Shown: piece by piece, positions 38,941 through 52,400 of the stretch
Position numbering within the stretch: the stretch's first letter is position 1
Layout: each line of letters begins with the position of its first letter
NCBI RefSeq assembly: GCF_029227915.1
Contig: NC_079877.1
Location: 15,086,851-15,150,850, forward strand
Direction: 5' to 3'
Length of the DNA: 64,000 nt
DNA from: Hydractinia symbiolongicarpus
Lineage: Eukaryota > Cnidaria > Hydrozoa > Anthoathecata > Hydractiniidae
Program-made: the position numbers and the translations under genes
Notes under the pieces: generated by a model
Databases searched by the model: none
What the model saw: only the letters and a program-made list of their open reading frames with translations
Told to the model about the DNA's origin: nothing

Positions 38941-40240
38941 GCCAGGTATGGGCTTCCGTCTCCTTACCTCTAAAGCAAATTTCTAAATAGCTGGTGTGAA
39001 TTTTTAAGTTGTACTAAGTTAATGCTTAATGCTAAAAATTACTTTAATTTTTTATCACGTCTGTGCTCAATGTTTAAAAGCGTTTCCGCCCGCCCTGTTT
39101 TTTTCACAAGTAATTTTTGAAAATATACGAGCGCTGAAATCGTTCCAATGTTTAATAACTTTCAAATTTCATCGTCGATAAATGAGTTTGCTTGAATCAA
39201 CGTTATTTTGACTTTGAGTGCGTCGCTCGCACCACTGTTCATCACGTGATTCTTTATGATTAAAATGTTCTTTTTTGCCATTAACCACCGTTCCCCCCCA
39301 TTATAATTTATCGTTTCGCCTAGTTTAAAATAAAGAAGGCACCAAAAAATGTTCCGACAAAAAAAAAAGCAAGAAAAAGTTTGCAACAAAATTTATTTCA
39401 TGTATTGCTTGTTATAACATATATTCATACTTTGTTTGCATGCAGTTACTATTGTCTACTGCATATTTTAAAATGAATTATTCAAGTTATTCATTCGTGA
39501 TTTTATTTTTTCAATGTATTAATAATAATTAAGAATAAATTATTTCTTTCAAAGTGTCTTCTTCATAGGCTGGGACTATGTTTAAGTGTACAGATTTTTA
39601 AATAAAATTTCTTAATTATACAGAATCTGTGTTTTTTTGTCCTAATTTTGAACCTGGTTTCTGACGTAGGCAGAAGCATAATAGATATAAAGATAATAAG
39701 TCTCATTTTCGTGCACAGAGTATTTTTCAAACTGAAAAGAAAAAGTCCACGAAAAAAAAAGCTCTCCAAATTAAAAAGACAACATTGAAGTGGTACTTAA
39801 ATTCATTAATTTTAACCTGAAATTCGTTAATAATAGTATTTCTTCTTTATGTAAAATAATTTTCATTGTTTAGCACTATAATGTCTTTCATTTTTAGTTT
39901 CACGTTCTCCTTTGTGAACAGAACATAACCTAATCAATTTTTCTTTCTTGGCTTTATGATATTTAAAAACAATACCCTTGACGTTTGCCCTTCTCTTGAT
40001 AATCGTATTTGTAAAAGAATTTAATTATTCGACTAATAAATTTGGCCAATATTGTCTCATTTATCATTGAAATAAATGGACAATTAATTGACCGTAAATT
40101 GTTTTCGCCTTTTAACGATGTTACTTTTACCAAGGAGAAAATAGAACGTTGTATCGTTGGAAGTGCCATGGGAAGAGAGTAACTTGAGATATTTCTGTTA
40201 TTTCGACTTTACTTTAAAGTTCGCTTTATTTATCTTTTGT
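38941..40240. other. Intergenic upstream of the plus-strand beta-helix gene
   Basis: No coding sequence seen. The segment about 40295-40320 (AAACTGAGAAAACGAATAC, TATCACA) matches the 5' flank of the minus-strand paralogue and probably belongs to the promoter or 5'UTR. Confidence 0.45.
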
Positions 40241-40380
40241 AAAAGGTAAATACCCACCAGGGGGAAGTATTACATTATTTTTTGCATTAAAACTGAGAAA
40301 ACGAATACAGTATCACAAGTATCAGCCAAAAGCGAAAGACAGAAAAGAGAAACAAACTTAAATTCCTGTAGCAATAGACA

Positions 40381-40444
40381 ATGAAATTTAACATTTCGAA
40401 TGCTTTGTATATATTACTTACACTGGAAATATTCCCGCTGACAG
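40381..40444 (+). CDS. Signal-peptide exon 1 of the plus-strand beta-helix gene
   Basis: It encodes MKFNISNALYILLTLEIFPL plus T and the first base of the next codon, ending ACAG|GTTAGT in phase 1. It joins in frame to 53313 (GAG CTC ACG...). It is homologous to 23183-23246, including the start of the intron. Confidence 0.85.
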
Positions 40445-43400
40445 GTTAGTATATCTAACGATACTTCATATTCTGTCAATGTCACTTTGTCCTTTATTGA
40501 CAGGTGGTCATATCAAATTTTGCTATAGTGCTAAAAATAGATGTTTTATAAACTAGTAAGTTGTATAAATATGTGATTATGTAAGTGATAGTGACATAAA
40601 GTGATCATACAATATTGACATACACCCTGTGTAATTTGCAGACCGGAATGTTGGTAATTTGCAGACCGGAATATTTGTAATTTCTTATTTTTATATCTAT
40701 CGCTATATGATGACGTCATAGGTTATTTTGTCACATGTCAATCCAATTTGCCTTCATTGAGTAGTTACTGACATGAATGCGCATAGATACACCAAGAATT
40801 ATTCCATGAGAGCTGCCAAAAACAAGGTTCTCAAATACTAATTTTTCAAACCAAAATTCTGATCGATTTCCATTTTCTCCCTAAAGGAATTCTTTGTGTT
40901 CAAAACACCTGTAAATTTTCCTAATAACATAGTACCTTCCTATATTAATTCTTTTAATGACTAGTACTGAAAATAGTTTTAAAAAAGATAAAAAATCGAA
41001 AACTTCTAAAAAAACATATTTTCTCCAACCATTGTCTCATTATGACCAACTGCCACCAATTAAGTCACAGCACATTGCTGCTTCTTTGTGCCAAGTTTCG
41101 TCACTTAAAACCAAACAGAACAAAAGTTACAGCCCGCGGGCTCTTTATGCCCCCCCCCCCCCCCCCCCATACTTACAAGGGTAAAAAAAAGCCCATGCCA
41201 AATAGGGCTAAATTTCATATCTTTTTGGTCTCTTGTGCTACCAACAGCAAGATTTAACTTTTCATTAGAGTACTTAAGTACTAAGTTGCAGCTTCTTGAC
41301 TCCCTTTTTGTAGGCAAAAAGAGTATGTTAGAGGTTTGTAAGATTCTACTTTTTCAATATTGTATATGCATGTGCTTTGTCTTAGCATGGTATAGTAAGG
41401 TATTAGTGAGTAATAACCTTACTACGCCAAAGCGACGACATTTTGTGACGTTCGCATATTTACTACATTAAATGTGCAAAGTGATTGAATGTTACACCGG
41501 TAAGCAAAAACGAAAATAAATAGAAATGCTGAATATCACCAGGAAAAGAACAAAAAGACAAATAAAACATAAGGGGAACTTAAACGAAACAAGGCCAATA
41601 GAGAAAACATAAATAAATAAAAAAAACATTCACGACATAAATAATAAAAAGAAAACAATAAAATTTTCATTATCGCTTTTACATTCGATTACAGATGAGT
41701 TGCAGCATGACGTACTGTTTTGATTTTGCATCGAGAACAATGATCATGCGTACGCATGTGCACAGGCGAAAAATGTAGTCAAACAACAAACCGCGACGAT
41801 CAAAAATATTAGGTGTAAAAAAAAACTGACTCTAAAATTGGTAATGTCTGCTCTTAACATAGAAGATATTAGTTGAGAAGAAACAAATTCAATTTCATTT
41901 TCAATCTTATATTCCTAAAAGTCTATTAACTAGAATAAAGATACATGCACAACATCATTTTACTTTGCCCGATGATGGGAGAAGGATCTCCCGAAACGTC
42001 GACTACTAAACTATCATTTTCAGGAAATGATAATCTTTCCACAGAAATATGAATACTAAACAGACAAACCGAAATAATATCTTCAATAATAAAGATTTAA
42101 TTTTGCTATGTGGTCCTTTCTTTCTTGCCTTTCAGGATGCGCACGCATATTCGGAACTTTCTAAACATTTGCAACTCATCTATTAAATCATCATATGACA
42201 TTATACTTAAAGCAGCTATTCGGCTTTTAAGGCTACAACGATATGTTAGTAAAAATATAAACTTCTATCAACGTCACAGTGGGCAGACATATGAATACAA
42301 GCGCCACACCCTGGCTTTAGTATGTTGGTAAACTCTGGACCGAAAAGTAAATAGTCACATCAGAAGTACTTTTACTAGAAAAAAAGAATAAAAAATACCA
42401 AACATTTTTGCAATTTGCAAGCATAACTTAAATAAACAGAAAATGAACAGCTCTATCGAACAAAGTAATGGAATATCTTTCAAAGGAGTCAAATATCTTT
42501 CTCTAATTTTCTTGTAATGTTTTTTCTAACTCTGCTATTGAATGTTCCCAGTGGGCACTTCAACGTTGAATCAACGTTGAAAAGACGTTGCTTGCGACGT
42601 TGAAAAGACGTTGATTTTACGTTGCAAATGAAAGTTTTTTTGACGTCTTTTTCCGACGTCTATTCAACGTCGGACATCAACGTCTTTTCAACGTTGAAAC
42701 AACGTCTCGCAACGTCTTTTCAACGTTGAAACAACGTCTCGCAACGTCTTTTCAACGTTGAAACAACGTTGCAGGACGTTGTTTCAACGTTGAAAAGACG
42801 TTGATGTCCGACGTTGAATAGACGTCGGAAAAAGACGTCAAAAAAACTTTCATTTGAAACGTAAAATCAACGTCTTTTCAACGTCGCAAGCTACGTTGAA
42901 ACAACGTCCTGCAACGTCTCTTCAACGTTGAAACAACGTCTCGCTACGTCTTTTAAACATTGAAATAACTTCTCGCAACGTCTTTTCAACGTTGAAAAAA
43001 CGTCTAACAACGTCTAATCAACGTCGTTTGGAAATGCTCTCGCAACCGTTATTCAGCGTCTTTTCAACCTTAAGAAACAGACAAACTTGACCGAATCAAA
43101 TCATAATCGCCATTGTGGCTTCAGTTTTATATGTCCATAGTTTACATGTCCATGTATCTATTCCCTAGCATGATTCCGACGCTTATATTTGTGTTACGTT
43201 ATTTGTACATGGTTATTGCGAAAAAGAAATAAAATCATTTCTACGATATGTCATTTTTTTATTATAAACATCGGCAGTATATACAACTTCTCCGCTGAAA
43301 ACTTCCTAAATGAAACTTAACGGAGTTTTATAATACAAAATATAAAAACGATATTTCAAGTATTCACAACTGGTACTATGTGAGAATCTCCAGCGTTCCA

Positions 43401-46400
43401 ACCCAATGCAAAAAATGTAACGCAGCAATGACGAGGTTGTTAAACGTGCAGTATTTGCAAATTTATAGCTGCGATTTCATGTGCCAGGCACGCCTCCTGA
43501 TAAGGCAGCCTGTTAGTATGCTCAAATCACCTAAAGTGTCAAGCAAAACTGTTGCACCGAAGTCTTTAATCAAGCATTGGTTAGAGAAAAAGTATGTTTT
43601 CTTAATGAAGTCAGAGTTGAATACAAGGGTGTTTGTTAAGGATACCAGATGCGAATAAATACGATCATGATGCTATACTTTATAAAAAGTGTGAAAAGCC
43701 ACCGTCCTCACCAGGTGCAAGAAGTCCAGGAATCGAGGTTGAAAATTACAATAAAAATATAATGAATATTATATTAGCACTGTATTTCCTTAAAAAAAGC
43801 ACCCACTCATGCATATTCCATACTTTTACTAGTCACAAGTCCGATCTCTAGTAGAAACACTAAAAATTGTTGAGCTAAAATCACTTTAACATTTTGCCAT
43901 TCTAATTTTCTGCCACCCAATCAAAATTAATATAAGCTAGAAGAATTTATTACGGCGCTTGAAAAATTTATAATCCTCTCTGATATAAAAGTTGTAAATT
44001 ATTTAAAAATTAATCGATTTAATTTTCTTCGGCATTAGTTCTTCCCGCTCCTCCACATCTATCAGGTGCATATTTAAGGATTGATGCCGTACACGCACGA
44101 ACTTCTCCTTCTGTCGCATTCTTTTGATGTTTGATAACAGTTTCTACAACGTAACAAAATTCTTATCACATATTGATGGAGGTAGTTTACAGTACAACAG
44201 CTGGACAAATAGATTTCCTCAGATTAATGTGTATTTTTCCCCCTGAACGTCGACCCCTCGAAATGGCGGGAAAAACTTAATACAAACTTGTCGGTTTGGA
44301 TTAGCACTTTAATAAGAGCTATTGTATTTATTTGTACATATTTTAACCGACAATAAATAAATTAACAACAACAAACTAAAACGCTTACAAGCACATATAT
44401 AAATTGAATATTAGGAATAGGATTTTTTTACTAACCGACAACAGCTTTATATAAGTTCATCCTTGCAAACCCAACCTTTTCACTTTTTCCCTTCCCTTTC
44501 ATGTTGAGTGCCGACATTACTTCATTATTCATGATTCTATAATGAAAGTGGAATAAAAGTAAAACAATCGACATCGTAAGCGCATTTAATATATAGTTGC
44601 GAGTCCATTAGGCTGCGGGGCCGCATTCCGTAAACTATTCATTCAATTAAATAATTCTTGGACCTCGTGCACGATTTTTTTATGGAGAAGATGAAACGAA
44701 GCATGTGGGCACAACAAAGTGATTTTCCACTACCACTGTAAACTACACAACAAAGGTTAGTACATTTTAAATTCTCTAAGGGGTACTTATGCTTTGACTC
44801 ACTTTAACAGAACATTTTTCACATTTTCGCGAATTTTTGAGCCACCAACTCTTGATAACTGGGATAGCTGTAAAATGAAACATATATCAATAAATATATT
44901 TCTAGCTACAGGTGCACACAAACACAAAAGTAGAAAAGTAGTATTTAGCTAGCTATAGTTGTTTCCAGGAGGGACAACAAAGGCAGTTCTTTAAGCTGTG
45001 TTCACACTTCATTAGAAGTGTAAGAATTCTCAGATCCAGGTTAACATTATCAAATTTTGAAAAAGAAAACAAGGAACTTTTGAGAAAAATGAGTGGCATA
45101 TTTGGATTTATCAGCAAAAATTATATAACATAGGAAATTTAGAATACCAAGAGATTATTAGAACAGGATTTATTGTAATTTAAAGTTTTTAAATTTTATA
45201 AGAGTTAAAAAATTTCACTGCAGTTAATTTGTGTGGTCATTTCTTCATACAACATCAAAAGTTTGGCAGTTGTACTTAGTGTATAAACTTGAAAATTTGC
45301 ATGTTTCCATAAATTTTGATGCTGAATTTAAATATGTTGGTCATTTTTGTTAAAAATGATCAGAAAATTCCAAGCATGTTAACCCGGATCCGAGAATAAG
45401 TGAACATGCTGTCAGGCTAAATAGTGTGTTTCATGTATCCTTTGGGAAAAAATGAATGTAAATGTTTAACTGACCAATCTATCATAGTTTGACTTGTCTT
45501 TTAATGTCTCCTCAAACTCTATTAGCTCTTGAACACTCTTTAGCAGTTCAAATGGCTCCTGTGGTTGAGCTGTGTCCGGCTCTGCTGCTTTTTCATTTTG
45601 TCTTCCCAACAAATTCCTGATATCGGTTAGGAGATACAATACCCTCTTCTGAAACTCTAAATCATAATTGGATTTTTTATTTACTAAATATATATATACC
45701 ATGTATTTCAGTGGGATATTTTAAACATATCTATTTTATTGAATCCTGCTTTGTAATTACAACTTACTTCCTGTCGACATAGGAAAGGGATCGTTTCCAG
45801 AACTTCCACCTGCATTCTGTGATCCAGATGGTGTTTGTCTTACTGGACTGACATGCTTCCTCTTTAAACTATTTGGTGGTGTATGTGTTGGTGTTGTGTT
45901 TTGATGTTGTATCAATGGTCTGACTTCTGGTGACATGATGGATGAGTCTGTAAGCACATAAAAAAGGTATTTAATATCAATGTTGTATTAAGGGTATAAA
46001 AAAGTGCGAGAATAAAAGCGTGCAAAATAAAAAAGTGTGAAACTTGTTATCCCATGAAAACACTAAAATCGCACTTCCTAAAAATGTTGCCGATTAACAC
46101 TAATTAATTCCGCCCTAATCTAAAAAAATTGAGGGACTAAAATTAATCCCACACTTTTTTTATTTTCACACTTTATACCCTTAAGGTATATAATATGCCT
46201 TATGTACTAATCTTTGTGCATATTAAATTCCACATATTTGTGCTTAAAGAATGTACATGTATATACAAATAAGAAATCTGTTTTGAACATTTTGTAAAAA
46301 AATTATGTAAGCACTTACCAGAGTCTTGAGCATCATCTTCTATATGTCGATATGTCATTGGTGGTTCACTTGGTATTGGTTTTTCTAAAAGTTTTCATTT

Positions 46401-49400
46401 TTGCATAAAAAAATCATAGCAACAGTGCTTTTCAAAAATAAATGTTTGAAAACTTTGAACATTTCGAAATACACAAAGTAAAAACGTAACAAGCTTTTAC
46501 GAATTGCATAAAAATTGCATAAAAATTTCTGGAATACAAAATTAATCATACTTTTTGTAAACAATACATCACAAGACGGCGAGCTTTGTTTTTTTGTGAT
46601 GACTTCTTCGTCATCCGTTTCTGTGAAATCAAACTCCTCACATAGTTTTCTATCTGTAAAGATAATATATAATGGTTCTGATACATGATTAGTTTTTTTT
46701 AAAGTTGTATTTGACTAATTAATTGAAGTAAAGCCACTTAGCATCGTACCTCCTGTAATTTTAACTCGGACTAGTGGAAATTTGTGCCATAATGCTGTAG
46801 GTTCTTTTAATTCTGCAGCTGCCTTCTCGACATTCAAAAAACTTGGCCAGTAGACTAAATTATTTTTTATCCAAACTGTTGGTATTGTACCTTCTTCTTC
46901 TTGTTTGTTTTCCAACCATATTGCTCGGCTCCAACTCATTTTATTCAAATATAGCTAATATAAAACAATGGTTACTCAAGGGAATTAAGGATTTAAATAT
47001 TGACTTAACATGACAAGATCAAATACCGGATTGTAAGACTGTCGAATGAGGCATGAAGTTGGCTGATAGAAAATCTCAATCTTTTTCCAGCTCTTTGCAA
47101 TAATTACAAGTTTAATAACTAAGTTTTAACCTAATTTGTATATATACATAATACTAGTGGTGTGTGCAGGTCTCTGGTATAAAGCAAGTAGTGATCACCA
47201 AGTTAATTTTCTTATTTTTGTTATAATTTTAGTGTAAGAATTGTAATTTATCAAGCAAGCAAGCACTCTATTTTTTAATAGAATTCCACAGGTGCACAAA
47301 ATGTATTGAAGGAACCTTCAAGCAGACAATACAATCATAAGTTTTCAATCCTCTACGTTTATTTATCAGCATTTTCACTTCTGCATAGTTATGAATGTCT
47401 TTCAAGTACTTAAATGTCACAATTTTTTGCGAATCGATCGAGTTCAGATATTTCGCGGGATTAAATTTTAGTCAATATGCCTTTTTCATGAAAAGTTGGA
47501 TTTTTTAAGTCAAAACAAATTAAAAGAATTTACATGGGCTTTGGAACAAAACATGAAGCTTTTTAAATATGATGATTTATAACTAAGAATTACTAAATAC
47601 TTGATATTTAGCTTCAGCTATATATTTTTTTGTCACAATGTTTTCGAATAGATTGCTATAAATGCTTGCATATGCCAGGCACGCCCTCTTATAAGGCAGC
47701 CTGTTAGCATGCTCCAACCACCTGTATGTGTCAAGCATAACTGGTGCACATGAAAGCAAAATAGCAAAAATTTTAAATGGTTATTGAATCAAAAGTTATA
47801 TCTTCAAATAGATTGCTATAAGTATGCTTGCATGTGCCAGGCACGCCCTCTTATAAGGCAGCCTGTCAGCATGCTCCAACCACCTGAAAGTGTCAAGCAT
47901 AACTGGTGCACACCAAAGCAAAAAAGTGATGTTTGCTTCTAGTAAGTCGATGGAATTAGTTTAACTTAAATTTAAACTTAAAAATATATAAAGAGGTTTA
48001 ACATTGAATATCAGTTATTAATAAATATATATCCTAATTAACATCATGATGTAGTGGAAATAATGCTAAACCTTTCTCCGTTACAATATTTACCACTTTC
48101 CTTTTCAGCTCTGTCATTGGTATTTCCATCCGTCTCAACAATCGCATTTTGTTTTGTGGAATAAGGCAAATATCTAATTTCATTGAGTCACAAGGTGAAT
48201 GAAATAAGCTTTCAGTGATCTCGTTAGCTGCTACATCACATATTACACTTTCATTCATAATTTCCTTTATAAATATGTAACTACCATTTTTCAATAAAAA
48301 ACAATTATCTCTATTTCGACTTGACATCACTGTTTTTAGCACTTTTTTTGAATATTTTGTTCCACAATTTTCAAGCTCAGTAATACGTTTGACTACTTGT
48401 ACTGTAGGATTTTGTGAATTACGAACAAATTTTTTTAGAATTTGCAAGTAATTTTCAAATGGAAAGCACGACATGGCATCTAAGGGCAAGTTGAATTTCT
48501 CGACGTCAGATGATAGATGAATTAAATTATGCACGTTGTATGAGCAGAAATAATTTCCATAAAATTCTTGTGAATTTGTCACAAAATATTCCAGAAGTTG
48601 ATGAGCATAATTCAAGTAAGCAGACCTGATACCACCATTAGATTCCAACATGATTTTGATAGCAATTGATAATGATAGGAAATGAGTAAAGGCTTCCTTT
48701 GACAATATACCTTTTAATACAATTGGCCCTGTGAATAGTAAGAATTGTCTAAATTCTGTGGCCTTCCATCTGCAGAATTCGTTCAGTGATCGTGGTTGAC
48801 GAACAAATTCAGATGGAAGTGTACCATTTAGCTGAACCAACTTGCTGGAAATTAACGTTATTTGATTTCTGGATAATTTGCATAGTCTTGGACCATCTTT
48901 AATCAGGAAATTCAGTAGACGTTTAACGACCCCTAGACATACCAAATGCATGTAATCTAAAACAAAGTCTGTAACACAACATATGTTATATATACTGTAT
49001 CAGGGGGCTTAATTTGAGCTGGTGTTTTTTGTACTCATATTTTAGAAAACCAGCGTCAGTACGGGGATTTTTATCAATGTCATTAAAGATTATCCGACCT
49101 TCGATATACTCTCCAGCAACAGTACAACGTTCACAACCGTCGTATCCTGTATGGCCTTTTATGCCTTTTAAAAATTGCCTTGCTGGGGCGTCGCAAGTGA
49201 AAAAGTGCAAAGCCACTCGTACATCAATATCATTTACGATCATGGTATCACTTCGAAGTTTATGCAGCTCTTCCAGAAATTCATGGCAAAAGTATTCAAC
49301 AGGTGTTGGTTTGCTATTGCCACAAAAAAGTGCTATCACAAATGGTGTTGCATATTCAAATTGACCTAGAATTGGCCAAAATTGGGTGCTTGATGACTTA

Positions 49401-52400
49401 TATAAAGGTATTCCATCTATATTTATTGCAAGCTTGATATATTCTGTTACGGTGATGTTCGGATTGTTAAGAAGCATTCGTCTTATTCCATTTTCTATGC
49501 CCAAGTAAACATATTTTCCCGCACAGATTGAATCTGTGTTCACGTTTCTTGGTGTCTTGAGAAGAGTGCGACTATCTTTTGGGAGAGTATGCCCATTTTT
49601 TCTCAAGATGTCCAAAAGTTCATTAACAGAATTTCTTGTAACTCTATTTCGCACTGCCCATGACGCAAGTTCTTCCGATAATGTGATGTTTCCCATTGCA
49701 TCACTTAACCACTCTTCATCACTACTACTGCCACTGTCATTTACAGTATCAGTTGAGTCAATATCACAGTCCATGCTACATGAATTGCTTTCAATGTAAC
49801 ACTCTTCAAAAATTTGATTTCCCCCTTCCCTGTGAGTTTCAACTGCATCATCGCTATCACTGCTTCTTGCAAGTTTGTTCACTTCAGCAATATTTTTTCT
49901 GTATCTTTTCAAATATGCCATGACACTAAAAAATATTTTATAATGATAAAACGTTTTTATATCATTTGATACCTAAGGGCAGAGATTTTGGTAGAATGAA
50001 AATTTGGCGGTGCCTGCCAAATTAAATTCCCCGCCAAAATTAACTTTTTCGCCATCCGCCAATTTTTTCGTGTTGCTACTGTACAAGAGGATTTCAATGG
50101 ACATGCTTTTAGTATTGACGACGAATGACTTTTTTTTTATCTAAAGTTGATGGTTATTAATGTAAACAAGATGCAGGCGCTGCATAAACTATCTCGCTAT
50201 TAAAAATGCACAACTATGAAACATCGACAATGCGACCCAATTCTACAATTTCTGCTAACAAAAAATACAGCCTATCATTCATGGTTACAGTGGCGCGATT
50301 GAAACGTTTATGGTCTTAAACGGCATTTAGGTGACAAAAAATTAACACTTTGATGTCACTATCATGTTCAGTATACCTTTTTTGTTAACTGTGCCAAATG
50401 TTGTCGAAAATAAAGTAGTTTTAATTTTTGGGCTAATTTTGGCCTAAAATGACATTTAGGTGACAAAAAATCCAAATTTTGAAGTTACCATCATGTTCAG
50501 CATACTTTTCTTGTTAATTGAGCCAAATTTTGTCGAAAATAAAGTAGTTTTAATTTTTGGGCAAATTTTGGCCTAAAATGACATTTAGATGACAAGAAAT
50601 CCAAATTTTGATGTCACCATCATGTTCAGCATACTTTTCTTATTAACTGAGCCAAATTTTGTCGAAAGTAAAGTAGTTTTAATTTTCGGACCAATTTTGG
50701 CCTAAAATGACATTTAGGTGACAAAAAATCAAAATTTTGATGTCACCATTATGTTCAGCATACTTTATTTGTTAACTGTGCCAAATTTGGTCGAAAATGA
50801 AGTAGTTTTAATTTTCAGACCAATTTTGGCCTAAAATGACATTTAGGTGACAAAAAATCAAAATTTTGATGTCACCATTATGTTCAGCATACTTTTTTTG
50901 TTAACTGTGCCAAATTTTGTCGAAAACAAATACCAATTTTGGTCTGAAACGTCATTTAGATGACTTCTAAGTACTTAGAGAGTTTAGGTACGAAGTTTAA
51001 ATCTGTGACGTTGCAATTGACCATTTGGGACATGTTAGCCAGTTACGAGTTGGAAACCAATACTATCCTCGCAGGCGAGATAGTAAAAACTAATGTTGTC
51101 ACATGATTTACAAAGAAACAAACAATCTTTCATATTTTTAATGAGTTTTACGTTATCCGTCAAATTAAATTCCCGCCAAAATTAATAAATTTTGTTCTCC
51201 GCCAAATTTAATTTTTTTTGTTATCTGCCAAATTTTCTTCCCGCCAAAATTTTTGGATTGCAAGTATGTGTAATGTACTGTAAAATAATAAAAAAAGCTG
51301 GAAATACAAAATAACAATACCAGGCTGGAACATTAAAAAAGTAAGACCACCTCAGCCTGGGCATTATATCCATTAAATATTTTTTGAGAAATCTAGCTAG
51401 CATTGTTTTTTTAGAGATAAGTCTCTGGAAATAAATTTTTCTTACATTCTGAAGAATCCCCATCTCTCTTGTACTGAAATGTCGACTTGTTGACATGCAG
51501 ACAAATAACATCACTTCGGCAATTTTTTGCCGACATGGAAAAATTTGATTTAAAATAATTTAGGGTCAAACGATTTATTTCTAGAATGTGTCAAATAAAT
51601 ATGCGTGAAAATTTTAGCTAACTTTTTCTTTCTTTAGATTCTGCTACGAATGCTACCGAAGCAAAGTTTACGAATTAGCATATGCTGTACAGAAATACTT
51701 TACTCACGTCTGTGGTTCTTCGCCCTTTTCGCCTTGTGAGTTGATACGAACTTCTTAGGGGCTTAGGCGCGAATTTCCTCATCGAAAGTTTCCCGCCAAT
51801 GACTAGGAGGGATATTACATGCGACAAAGTAAAGGTTTAAATATGTGAAAGCGAAGTAAATAAACAGTTATTATTGTATTATAAATTATAATTTGACAAA
51901 ATGGATTGTATTTTAAATGTCTCACATCCATAATACAAGTTGAAATATTTGTTTCTCTCAAAATACGAGGACAAAAAACCCCCTGATAAATATTACAAAA
52001 AATAAATCGAACGTTTGGTACGCTCTGTTGAAAAAAAATCTTTGCAGGCCAGTGTGAGACGAACTAAAACAAATAAGATTTGAACGGAACAGATTCTCGG
52101 TAAAAAGTTAATTTGGTGCAACGTTGAATAAACGTCGATAAGACGTCGGTTGAATCAACGTTGCAGTGCAACGTTGAATAAACGTCGATAAGACGTCGGT
52201 TGAATCAACGTTGCGGGTGCGACGTTGAATAGACGTCGGTTGAATCAACGTTGCGGGAGTGACGTTGAATAAACGTCGATAAGACGTCGGTTGAATCAAC
52301 GTTGCAGTACGACGTTGAATAAACGTCGGTTTTACGATCGTTGAAACAACGTCTTTTTTCGACGTTGTATCAACGTTGATATCACGTCGGTTGAAACAAC

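Larger units (their letters stand above)
43478..47910 (+). repeat. Three dispersed copies of an ~80-bp unit (43478, 47668, 47826)
   Basis: Copies at 43478-43558, about 47668-47752 and about 47826-47912 share TGCCAGGCACGCC, ATAAGGCAGCCTGTTAG, ATGCTC-AA--CACCT, GTGTCAAGCA and CTG-TGCAC. The last two are tandem with a ~160-bp period (flank GATTGCTATA repeated at 47652 and 47812). All three are in one orientation and inside the 10-kb element. AGGCAGCCT is itself palindromic. No tRNA-type A/B boxes fit. Confidence 0.8.

Noticed and set aside
41042-41317. Proline- or glycine-rich frames around 41150
   Set aside because: They are translations of the poly-C tract.
41960-42005. GATGGGAGAAGGATCTCCC hairpin followed by CGAAACGTCGACT, as seen near ends of some retroelements
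   Set aside because: A single copy in the window, with no neighbouring RT or endonuclease. Not enough to name an element.
48961-48995. A ~26-base GT-AG intron joining the two transposase halves
   Set aside because: Too short for an ordinary intron, and the join is out of frame with the second half. A one-base slip explains it better.
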